Positions 1 to 4,740 of a stretch of DNA of 5,390 nt are shown in pieces (positions within the stretch are counted from its first letter, which is position 1; every line of letters starts with the position of its first letter). This DNA is from Terriglobia bacterium (lineage in GTDB: Bacteria; Acidobacteriota; Terriglobia; UBA7540), in NCBI GenBank assembly GCA_030040515.1, contig JASHTO010000687.1, positions 1 through 5,390 of the forward strand, written 5' to 3'. Below the pieces are notes generated by a model, which saw only the letters and a list, made by a program, of their open reading frames with translations, searched no databases and was not told the DNA's origin. A program made the position numbers and the translations under genes.

Positions 1-929
1 AGCGCCAGCACTCTTTCCCACATGGGATAGTTGTGGCTGAAACTACCCTGCAAGCGGATTGCTTTTTGCACCAGCGGGTCGAGGGAAAAGTTCAGTGGTT
101 GCGGTCCCCAGCCGACTTTGGTAATTTGCCCGCCCGGCCGCACCACGGCCATCGCCGTGCGCAGCGCGGCGGAAGCGCCCGCAGCGTCAATGACTACGTC
201 CACTCCCAAGCCATCTCCCACGGCCCTCATCGCTTCAAGGATGGCATCCTCTCCATCCGTAATAATCCGATCCACGCCCAGAGACTGCGCCACTTTCATG
301 CGGAGGGCGTCCTGCTTGAGCCCTGCCACTCCCACCCAGCTTGCGCCCGCAATCTTGGCGAGCTCCATGCAGAGCAGACCGATGGGGCCTGGCCCGAGAA
401 CCAGGACCGAATCGCCGGGATGAATCGCCGTGTGAACGCACGTGGCATTGTACGCCACGCAGCACGGTTCAGTGAGCGCGGCCTTTTCAAAAGGGACCGA
501 GCCGGGAAGCCGGTGTAGGCAACGCGCCGGGACGCGCACGTAATCTGCCATGGCGCCGTTCATGGCATGGCCGAAACCGCGCCGCCGCGGGCAAAGGTTG
601 TACTTTCCCGAACGGCAATACGCGCACTCGCCGCAGATATAGGCCGCGGTTTCTGAAACCACACGGTCGCCCTCGTGAAAGGCCTTCACTCTCTTCCCCA
701 CCGCGCTCACCACGCCGGTGAACTCATGCCCCAGAATCACGGGAATGTTCACGGGCCAGCTCTGGGTATTATGAAACTGGTGAATCTCGCTTCCGCAGAC
801 GCCTACCGCGCAGGTGGCCAGTAGAACTTCGTCGTCGTCGGGATCTCCCGGCCGCGGCACCTCGCGCAGCTCCACAGCATATTTTTCCAGGGCGTAATGG
901 ACGATCGCCGCCATCGATTGAGTGGACAT
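1..929 (-). CDS. Zinc-dependent medium-chain alcohol/polyol dehydrogenase (3' end outside window)
   Basis: This would be a cytoplasmic NAD(P)-dependent oxidoreductase that oxidises a secondary alcohol of a polyol, sugar or threonine-like substrate. Reading leftward from ATG at 929, 309 codons are open to the window edge; the family is usually about 340-350 residues, so roughly the last 35-40 are missing. The catalytic-zinc region shows Cys45 in CAVGVCGSEIH, His68-Glu69 in GHEF and Glu154 in TEPCC. The structural-zinc lobe has all four cysteines, C99, C102, C105 and C113. The Rossmann dinucleotide loop is GPGPIG at 179-184. AGAAGGG lies 6 nt before the ATG and supports this start; Met6 is a weaker alternative. 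The gene lies 74 bp downstream of the sugar-phosphate lyase gene on the same strand, so co-transcription is plausible. The family is certain. The substrate (sorbitol, gulonate, threonine or other) cannot be read from the sequence. Confidence 0.95.
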   Translation of the reverse strand, partial: MSTQSMAAIVHYALEKYAVELREVPRPGDPDDDEVLLATCAVGVCGSEIHQFHNTQSWPVNIPVILGHEFTGVVSAVGKRVKAFHEGDRVVSETAAYICGECAYCRSGKYNLCPRRRGFGHAMNGAMADYVRVPARCLHRLPGSVPFEKAALTEPCCVAYNATCVHTAIHPGDSVLVLGPGPIGLLCMELAKIAGASWVGVAGLKQDALRMKVAQSLGVDRIITDGEDAILEAMRAVGDGLGVDVVIDAAGASAALRTAMAVVRPGGQITKVGWGPQPLNFSLDPLVQKAIRLQGSFSHNYPMWERVLA

Positions 930-1003
930 GGTTAACCCTTCTGAACAGCCTCGACGCTCCAAAGATTAAAACCCACGAATCTGCCGGAGTCCCGCTGTCG
1001 ATT

Positions 1004-1708
1004 CTAGGTGGTGCGCAATTTAGCGATGATCTCCCGAAGCAACCCTTCCAGATCATGTGCGGGCGTTTTGAAAGAGTTGGCATCAACGGTGAGCGGCGCG
1101 CCCAGCACCAGATGACGAACTCCGAATTTGGGCAGCTGCATCACCTGCTCGACGGAGAGACCTCCGACCGCCTGCACGGGAATGGTGACGGCTTTGACGA
1201 CCGCCACCAATTCGTCGAGCGGATTGGGTGGAACGCCACCGTGCGCGGCGATGACCTGCGGATCGCGGCGCTCGTCGTAGCCCACATGGTGCACGATGTA
1301 ATCGACACCTAGATCCTGCATCATGCGTGACGCCGCGGGCTTGTCCTCGCAACCCAGGTCGTCGCCCATGACCTTCACGCCGTAATCGCGCCCCGCCTGG
1401 ACCACCGCCTTGATGGTGGCCGGATGCGCCCGCGCCATCACCACGACATGTGTCGCTCCCGCTTTGGCCATCATCTCCGCTTCCAGATACCCACCATCCA
1501 TGGTTTTCAGGTCCGCCACGACCGGGTAATCCGGAAACTCGCGCCGAAGCGCTTTCACAGCGTGTAGACCTTCGCCCAAAATGAGTGGCGTGCCCGCTTC
1601 CAGCCAGTCTACACCGGCGCGCACCGCTTTTTGCGCGTGGTCCAGAGCTTCTTCGATGGTGGTCAGGTCGAGAGAAATTTGGACGATGGGTCGAGGCACA
1701 GTAGTCAA
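1004..1708 (-). CDS. Hexulose-6-phosphate synthase / 3-keto-L-gulonate-6-phosphate decarboxylase family protein
   Basis: A 234-residue (beta/alpha)8 protein of the orotidine-5'-phosphate decarboxylase suprafamily. Known relatives either condense formaldehyde with ribulose 5-phosphate or decarboxylate 3-keto-L-gulonate 6-phosphate, both in the cytoplasm and Mg-dependent. Visible landmarks are Asp14 in ISLDL, Glu37 in LEAGTP, the metal/catalytic D66-x-K68-x-x-D71 in VADLKTMDGG, and the HVGYD segment at 141-145, which matches the VHTGYD region of hexulose-phosphate synthases. Two things are odd. There is an extra loop of about 15 residues at 147-162, and the C-terminal phosphate-binding strand reads VLGAPLT rather than the usual VVGGAI or VGRAI. 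The start is uncertain. TTG at 1708 gives the full first strand but has only a weak purine tract (GGAAAAG) upstream, and GTG at 1699 is possible. No ATG lies further upstream in frame. No phosphohexuloisomerase gene is visible, so a formaldehyde role is unproven. Confidence 0.85.
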   Translation of the reverse strand: MTTVPRPIVQISLDLTTIEEALDHAQKAVRAGVDWLEAGTPLILGEGLHAVKALRREFPDYPVVADLKTMDGGYLEAEMMAKAGATHVVVMARAHPATIKAVVQAGRDYGVKVMGDDLGCEDKPAASRMMQDLGVDYIVHHVGYDERRDPQVIAAHGGVPPNPLDELVAVVKAVTIPVQAVGGLSVEQVMQLPKFGVRHLVLGAPLTVDANSFKTPAHDLEGLLREIIAKLRTT

Positions 1709-1886
1709 ATCGCTTTTCCGCCTCTCAAGAGGTGGATTTCAATGAAGAGATACGGTAACCCACTTTGCGGGATATCTCAACTCCCTCGCACCAACTTTCG
1801 TACCAACGCTAATCCTAACTTGATCTGAAATTGGTTCCGATGGTGAAGCGGTCTTGCAGTGGCCGGGAGCAGGGACGACAATGCAG

Positions 1887-1915
1887 TTGTCACGAGCAGT
1901 GCGGTTTTGTAAGCT
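1887..1915 (+). promoter_or_regulatory. Possible sigma-70-type promoter for the isomerase-like gene
   Basis: TTGTCA at 1887-1892 matches five of six -35 consensus bases and is followed after exactly 17 bp by TAAGCT at 1910-1915, which matches only three of six -10 bases. It would give a leader of about 75 nt before the ATG at 1996. The poor -10 keeps confidence low. Confidence 0.25.
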
Positions 1916-1980
1916 TACGACGCCAACAAGAGGCGTTGCAAGCCGCTGACCCGGCCGCAGTAGAGGCGTTGTGTTCAGCA

Positions 1981-1987
1981 AAGGAGG
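1981..1987 (+). promoter_or_regulatory. Strong ribosome binding site that fixes the isomerase-like start
   Basis: AAGGAGG lies 8 nt before ATG at 1996. This near-perfect Shine-Dalgarno decides the start in favour of 1996, which places the Tat motif at residues 3-4, rather than the in-frame TTG 55 codons upstream. Confidence 0.85.
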
Positions 1988-1995
1988 CTTTCTCC

Positions 1996-2922
1996 ATGGA
2001 TCGAAGGACCTTTTCCAAAGCTCTTGCCGGAGCGACTCTGGGTGCGGCCGCAACCTCGGTTAAGCCTGCTCTGGGCGTGCGACGAGGGTTTTCAGACACA
2101 ACTCCTTCCCACGCTCCGGACCAGAGCCTTGCGGAAACTCCCTTCAAAATCTCAATCATGCTCTGGACGGTGTTCAATAAGCTGCCCTTCGAAGAGCGCT
2201 TGGAAAAAGTCGCCGAGGCCGGTTATCACGCTGTGCAACTCGTCGGCGAAACGTCAAAGTGGACCGACGACGAATTTCGCCAGTACAACAAGAAACGCGC
2301 GGAGTTGGGGATCGTATTTGATACCTGCGCGGGGCTGCAGCATGGCGTAGGTGACCCGAGCGTTCGTGAGGCTTTCCTGGATGACGTCAGAGACCAGCTT
2401 CACGTTATGGAGAAGATCGAGTGCCCATCGTTGATCGTGATGTCGGGCAATGTTGTGCCGGGGCTTTCGCCGCAGGCGCAGCACGACAGTTGCGTGGAGG
2501 GATTAAAGAGAGCGGCCGAGTTGGTGGAAGGGAAGAGCATTACCCTGCTGCTCGAAAACATCGACCTTGAGGAAAATCCGCATTATTATCTCTGGTCCGT
2601 GCCGGAGGCCTTCAAGGTTATTGAAGAAGTGGATCATCCCCAGGTCAGATTCTTGTATGACTTTTACCACGCGCAGATTTCGGGCGGCAATTTGATTACG
2701 CACCTCCAGAAAAACGTCGAGAAGGTCGGATTGATCCACATCGCCGATGTTCCCGGCCGTCACCAGCCTGGTACCGGGGAAATCGACTACGTTAATATAT
2801 ACAAAAAACTCGGCGAGCTTAACTACAATCGATACATTGCCATGGAATTCCACCCCAGCGGCGATCCTGTCAAAATCCTTGCCCACGCGCGCATTGAAGC
2901 ACTTCGCGCCGCGCAGGGATAA
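1996..2922 (+). CDS. Tat-exported hydroxypyruvate isomerase-like TIM-barrel protein
   Basis: A 308-residue protein of the AP-endonuclease-2-like sugar isomerase/epimerase (xylose isomerase-like TIM barrel) superfamily, closest in motifs to hydroxypyruvate isomerase. The N-terminus MDRRTFSKAL is a twin-arginine motif followed by an alanine/glycine-rich stretch (9-27), so export in folded form through the Tat pathway is expected. The mature barrel starts near residue 50 (FKISIMLW). Likely metal and catalytic residues are present: Glu187 in LLLEN, Asp222 and His225 in YDFYH, His248 in LIHIAD, and Glu284 in AMEFHP. The segment DVPGRHQPGTGEIDY (251-265) is the hallmark of hydroxypyruvate isomerases. 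Known enzymes interconvert hydroxypyruvate and tartronate semialdehyde, but they are cytoplasmic, so an exported version probably acts on a different sugar or keto-acid. It has its own upstream region and diverges from the lyase/dehydrogenase pair. Family assignment is firm; substrate unknown. Confidence 0.9.
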   Translation: MDRRTFSKALAGATLGAAATSVKPALGVRRGFSDTTPSHAPDQSLAETPFKISIMLWTVFNKLPFEERLEKVAEAGYHAVQLVGETSKWTDDEFRQYNKKRAELGIVFDTCAGLQHGVGDPSVREAFLDDVRDQLHVMEKIECPSLIVMSGNVVPGLSPQAQHDSCVEGLKRAAELVEGKSITLLLENIDLEENPHYYLWSVPEAFKVIEEVDHPQVRFLYDFYHAQISGGNLITHLQKNVEKVGLIHIADVPGRHQPGTGEIDYVNIYKKLGELNYNRYIAMEFHPSGDPVKILAHARIEALRAAQG

Positions 2923-2924
2923 GC

Positions 2925-2973
2925 CAATTTACACTTCGCGATGTCATTCCCTCAAGAGGCTGAAGGTAAATTG
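2925..2973 (+). repeat. Long-armed stem-loop just upstream of the YdeI-family ribosome binding site
   Basis: CAATTTAC (2925-2932) pairs perfectly with GTAAATTG (2966-2973). After one bulged A, CTTC (2934-2937) pairs with GAAG (2962-2965), giving a 12-bp stem around a 24-nt loop. The stem begins 2 nt after the upstream stop codon and ends directly before AAGGAGG. It lacks a following T-tract, so it is not a standard intrinsic terminator. It could protect a processed 3' end or influence access to the ribosome binding site. It is seen as pairing only; function is inferred. Confidence 0.4.
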
Positions 2974-2980
2974 AAGGAGG
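2974..2980 (+). promoter_or_regulatory. Ribosome binding site fixing the YdeI-family start
   Basis: AAGGAGG sits 8 nt before ATG at 2989. The in-frame ATG at 2941 lies inside the stem-loop region and has no such site, so the shorter start is chosen. Confidence 0.85.
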
Positions 2981-2988
2981 GGTATATC

Positions 2989-3558
2989 ATGGCGCCAACG
3001 AAAACTCTGAGGACGGTGGATGCGCGAACACCTGAGCGCTGGCGGAAGTGGCTTGCCGATCATCACGAATCGGAATCGGAGGTGTGGCTTATTTTCCATA
3101 AGCAGCACACCGGGGTGGAATCCATCGATTACTTGGATGCTGTCGATGGGGCACTCTGCTTCGGATGGATCGATAGCCTGGTTCGCCGGATTGACGACGC
3201 ACGCTATGCCCGCAAATTCACTCCGCGCAAGCCTGATAGCAAGTGGTCCACGACCAATCGCCAGCGCTTTGCGGCGTTGAAGGCCAGCGGACGATTGATG
3301 CCCGCGGGGTTGGACCGGCCGCCCACCAACCGCAGTGGCGACGCGCCCCGGCTCTCGATCTCAAAGCTTCCGTCTTACGTCGAGGAAGCGCTCACTAAAA
3401 ACCCCGTGGCAAAGAGATTTTTTGACAATCTTGCGCCATCCTACCGAAGGCTGTACATCGGTTGGATCGATTCCGCGAAACAACACGCTACCAAGGTCCG
3501 GCGACTCCAAGAAGCCATTCGGCTCCTTGCCGCTGGCCAGAAATTGGGAATGAAATAA
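2989..3558 (+). CDS. YdeI/OmdA-family (bacteriocin-protection-like) protein
   Basis: A 189-residue soluble protein with no signal peptide or membrane segment. It shows the full pattern of the YdeI/OmpD-associated family. The N-terminal part has WRKWLADHHESESEVWLIFHK (about 19-38). The diagnostic core runs from LCFGWIDSLVRRID (56-69) through KFTPRKPDSKWS (76-87). The C-terminal repeat-like segment includes LAPSYRRLYIGWIDSAKQ (148-165), followed by a basic helix ending near residue 180. Members of this family have been linked to resistance to cationic peptides or bacteriocins in some enterobacteria, but the biochemical role is unknown and I do not infer one here. The length is typical and the gene looks intact. 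It follows the isomerase-like gene by 66 bp on the same strand and may be read from the same transcript. No obvious terminator follows its stop. Confidence 0.92.
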   Translation: MAPTKTLRTVDARTPERWRKWLADHHESESEVWLIFHKQHTGVESIDYLDAVDGALCFGWIDSLVRRIDDARYARKFTPRKPDSKWSTTNRQRFAALKASGRLMPAGLDRPPTNRSGDAPRLSISKLPSYVEEALTKNPVAKRFFDNLAPSYRRLYIGWIDSAKQHATKVRRLQEAIRLLAAGQKLGMK

Positions 3559-3586
3559 GCGGTGTTTGGAAAAATCAGGGTAAGTT

Positions 3587-3605
3587 TACTTTGTTATACA
3601 AAGTA
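3587..3605. promoter_or_regulatory. Inverted repeat TACTTTG-N5-CAAAGTA, probable operator (copy 1)
   Basis: Left arm TACTTTG at 3587-3593 and right arm CAAAGTA at 3599-3605 are perfect 7-bp complements around TTATA. The right arm ends one base before the -35 hexamer at 3607. The same core recurs at 4657-4673, on the other side of a winged-helix regulator gene. A dimer-sized 17-19 bp palindrome abutting a promoter fits binding by that regulator; this is inference. Confidence 0.6.
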
Positions 3606-3606
3606 C

Positions 3607-3635
3607 TTGACAATAGTTTTGAGTTCGAGTATATA
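3607..3635 (+). promoter_or_regulatory. Sigma-70-type promoter for the membrane protein/regulator operon
   Basis: The -35 is a perfect TTGACA at 3607-3612. After 17 bp comes TATATA at 3630-3635, matching four of six -10 bases. Transcription should begin around 3641-3643, which coincides with ATG at 3642. This is the best promoter in the window, and it sits immediately next to the inverted repeat. Confidence 0.65.
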
Positions 3636-3641
3636 TCTGCC

Positions 3642-4256
3642 ATGTCCTGTGCCGGTCCAGCCCGATCTCGACGCCTTCGCCCCACCTCGTTGCACGTCCA
3701 CGCCATTGAGGACCTTCGCTTCATCCGCCAGACCATGGAAAACGCGGCTTCGTTCACGGCTGTTCCCGGATGGGGCGGTGTGGCGATGGGTCTCACGGCG
3801 GTAGCGGCCGCGACGCTCGGCCCGCGTCCCTCGAACGCTCGAGCTTGGATCATCACGTGGCTGCTTGCAGCCCTGAGCGCATTCGTCCTGGGGGCCTTGA
3901 CGGTTTTTTGGAAAGCGCGGCGCAAAGGGACGCCGGTATTCACTCTGCCCGGCCGGAAGTTCATGCTCAGCCTGTTTCCTCCCTTGCTCGCCGGCGGCAT
4001 CCTCTCCTTGGCACTTTTCGATGCCGGACTCACCCGCCTGCTGCCCGGTGTCTGGCTGCTCCTTTATGGTGTAGGGGTGATTTCCGCCGGTGCTTTTTCA
4101 GTGCCGGTCGTGCCCGTGATGGGCCTGTGTTTCATGGTGGCGGGCGTTGCAGCGGTATTTTGCCCTCCCGCTTGGGGAAACGCGGTGATGGCGGCGGGAT
4201 TTGGGGGGCTCCATATTCTTTTCGGATTAATCATTGCGAGGAGGTACGGTGGGTAG
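3642..4256 (+). CDS. Six-helix integral membrane protein of unknown function
   Basis: A 204-residue protein from ATG at 3642. A short basic N-terminus is followed by an amphipathic stretch, AIEDLRFIRQTMENAASF (21-38). About six hydrophobic segments follow, near 43-60, 68-90, 109-127, 135-152, 154-174 and 179-199. I see no catalytic motif or known transporter signature. From memory, the EDLRFIRQTMENAASFTAVPG pattern recurs in acidobacterial proteins encoded beside winged-helix regulators, but that needs a search. The start is chosen because the promoter predicts a transcript beginning at this ATG; there is no Shine-Dalgarno. TTG at 3690 (188 residues) and ATG at 3735 are alternatives, likewise without one. 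The residues before about 20 look unlike a conserved domain. The stop overlaps the regulator start by 8 nt, so translational coupling is likely. A plausible role is sensing or handling membrane stress with the regulator; that is inference. Confidence 0.85.
   Translation: MSCAGPARSRRLRPTSLHVHAIEDLRFIRQTMENAASFTAVPGWGGVAMGLTAVAAATLGPRPSNARAWIITWLLAALSAFVLGALTVFWKARRKGTPVFTLPGRKFMLSLFPPLLAGGILSLALFDAGLTRLLPGVWLLLYGVGVISAGAFSVPVVPVMGLCFMVAGVAAVFCPPAWGNAVMAAGFGGLHILFGLIIARRYGG
4238..4245 (+). promoter_or_regulatory. Ribosome binding site inside the membrane gene, fixing the regulator start
   Basis: GAGGAGGT lies within the last codons of the membrane-protein gene. AGGAGG at 4239-4244 is followed by a short 4-nt spacer before GTG at 4249. 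This favours a GTG start overlapping the upstream stop. Confidence 0.65.
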
Positions 4257-4626
4257 GACAAACCCAATTCGCGCACATCGCATGCTCGAAACCGGCAGAG
4301 CGGAACGTGCTGGGCAGCGTGCGCGCCCCGCCGCAGCGGAGCTCGATCGGCTAATCCATGAGCGCATGCGCCTGGGAATCGTCAGCGCGCTGGCTGCCAA
4401 TGAATCTCTCAGCTTTAATGATTTAAAGAAACTGCTTGCCACCACGGATGGCAACCTGAGCGTTCACGCGCGCAAGCTTGAGGAAGCGAAATACATTGTG
4501 TGCGAGAAATACTTTGAAGGCCGAATGCCGAAGACGGTATTTCGCCTGAGCACCGCAGGACGGCGTGCGCTCGAGATTTACCTGGAGCAGATGGAAACGC
4601 TGATTCAATCCATGCGCTCACACTAG
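4249..4626 (+). CDS. Winged-helix transcriptional regulator (HTH_34-like, MarR/ArsR superfamily)
   Basis: A 125-residue single-domain DNA-binding protein, expected to act as a dimer in the cytoplasm. An arginine-rich N-terminal tail (1-30) precedes helix LDRLIHERMRLGIVSALA (32-49). Next come SFNDLKKLL (55-63), the recognition helix TDGNLSVHARKLEEA (66-80), a beta wing ending in PKTVFRLS (94-101), and a C-terminal helix AGRRALEIYLEQMETLIQ (103-120) suited to dimerisation. The DGNLSVH.RKLEEA.Y pattern is typical of short HTH_34-type regulators. There is no ligand-binding domain. A cysteine at 85 (YIVCEKY) is a possible but unsupported redox site. The GTG start at 4249 overlaps the membrane gene by 8 nt; ATG at 4282 would give 114 residues with the domain intact. 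Inverted repeats of one core sequence flank the operon at 3587 and 4657, suggesting autoregulation plus control of the next gene. Confidence 0.9.
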   Translation: MGRTNPIRAHRMLETGRAERAGQRARPAAAELDRLIHERMRLGIVSALAANESLSFNDLKKLLATTDGNLSVHARKLEEAKYIVCEKYFEGRMPKTVFRLSTAGRRALEIYLEQMETLIQSMRSH

Positions 4627-4633
4627 GCCGCGG

Positions 4634-4652
4634 CGGCAAAATTTTTTTGCCG
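4634..4652 (+). terminator. Terminator-like hairpin after the regulator gene
   Basis: CGGCAAAA (4634-4641) and TTTTGCCG (4645-4652) form a perfect 8-bp stem with a TTT loop, starting 7 nt after the regulator stop. The thymines lie in the loop and 3' arm rather than after the stem, so it is a weak or atypical intrinsic terminator. It marks the end of the membrane protein/regulator unit and lies only 4 nt before the second inverted repeat. Confidence 0.4.
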
Positions 4653-4656
4653 AGTC

Positions 4657-4674
4657 ACTTTGTCGAGCAAAGTA
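4657..4674. promoter_or_regulatory. Inverted repeat ACTTTG-N5-CAAAGTA, probable operator (copy 2)
   Basis: ACTTTG at 4657-4662 and CAAAGT at 4668-4673 are perfect complements around TCGAG, followed by A at 4674 and C at 4675. Both half-sites, the 5-nt spacing and the trailing AC match copy 1 at 3587-3606, while the spacer bases differ, as expected for a protein-binding palindrome. It lies 66 bp before the uppS start. No clear promoter hexamers are visible beside it; ATTACA at 4676-4681 occupies the place of the -35 in copy 1 but no good -10 follows. Confidence 0.55.
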
Positions 4675-4740
4675 CATTACAACAATGTGACGCACCAACG
4701 GTGACAGAAAAGTCGGCGGGCAGTATGGAGGGGGCGCATC

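Larger units (their letters stand above)
1709..1995. other. Divergent intergenic region between the lyase gene and the isomerase-like gene
   Basis: These 287 bp separate two divergently oriented genes and should hold both promoters. I see no convincing gene here. Small symmetric elements are present: CCTCT-CA-AGAGG at 1721-1732, just upstream of the lyase start; GAGATA (1747-1752) against TATCTC (1773-1778); and a direct repeat ACCAAC at 1790-1795 and 1802-1807. None is strong enough to name an operator. The reading frame of the downstream gene stays open from 1831, but this is best read as untranslated leader because the Shine-Dalgarno and Tat signal sit at 1981-1998. Confidence 0.5.

Noticed and set aside
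33..518. Long plus-strand open frames opposite the dehydrogenase gene
   Set aside because: The minus strand there encodes a complete zinc dehydrogenase with all ligand residues; the opposite frames are arginine/proline/alanine-rich shadows typical of GC-rich DNA.
1747..1778. GAGATA/TATCTC inverted repeat as a riboswitch or operator upstream of the lyase gene
   Set aside because: Six-base arms 20 nt apart with no extended pairing and no known riboswitch core; compatible with chance.
1831..1995. In-frame upstream extension of the isomerase-like gene from TTG at 1831
   Set aside because: It would bury the Tat signal 55 residues inside the protein. AAGGAGG 8 nt before ATG 1996 is a far better start, and the 1831 TTG has no ribosome binding site.
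1983..1995. Small hairpin GGAG-GCTTT-CTCC covering the ribosome binding site of the isomerase-like gene
   Set aside because: Only four base pairs; likely a chance complement and too weak to act as a switch on its own.
4647..4678. Possible uppS promoter TTGCCG (4647-4652) with TACATT (4673-4678)
   Set aside because: The spacing is 20 bp and both hexamers are imperfect; not strong enough to annotate.
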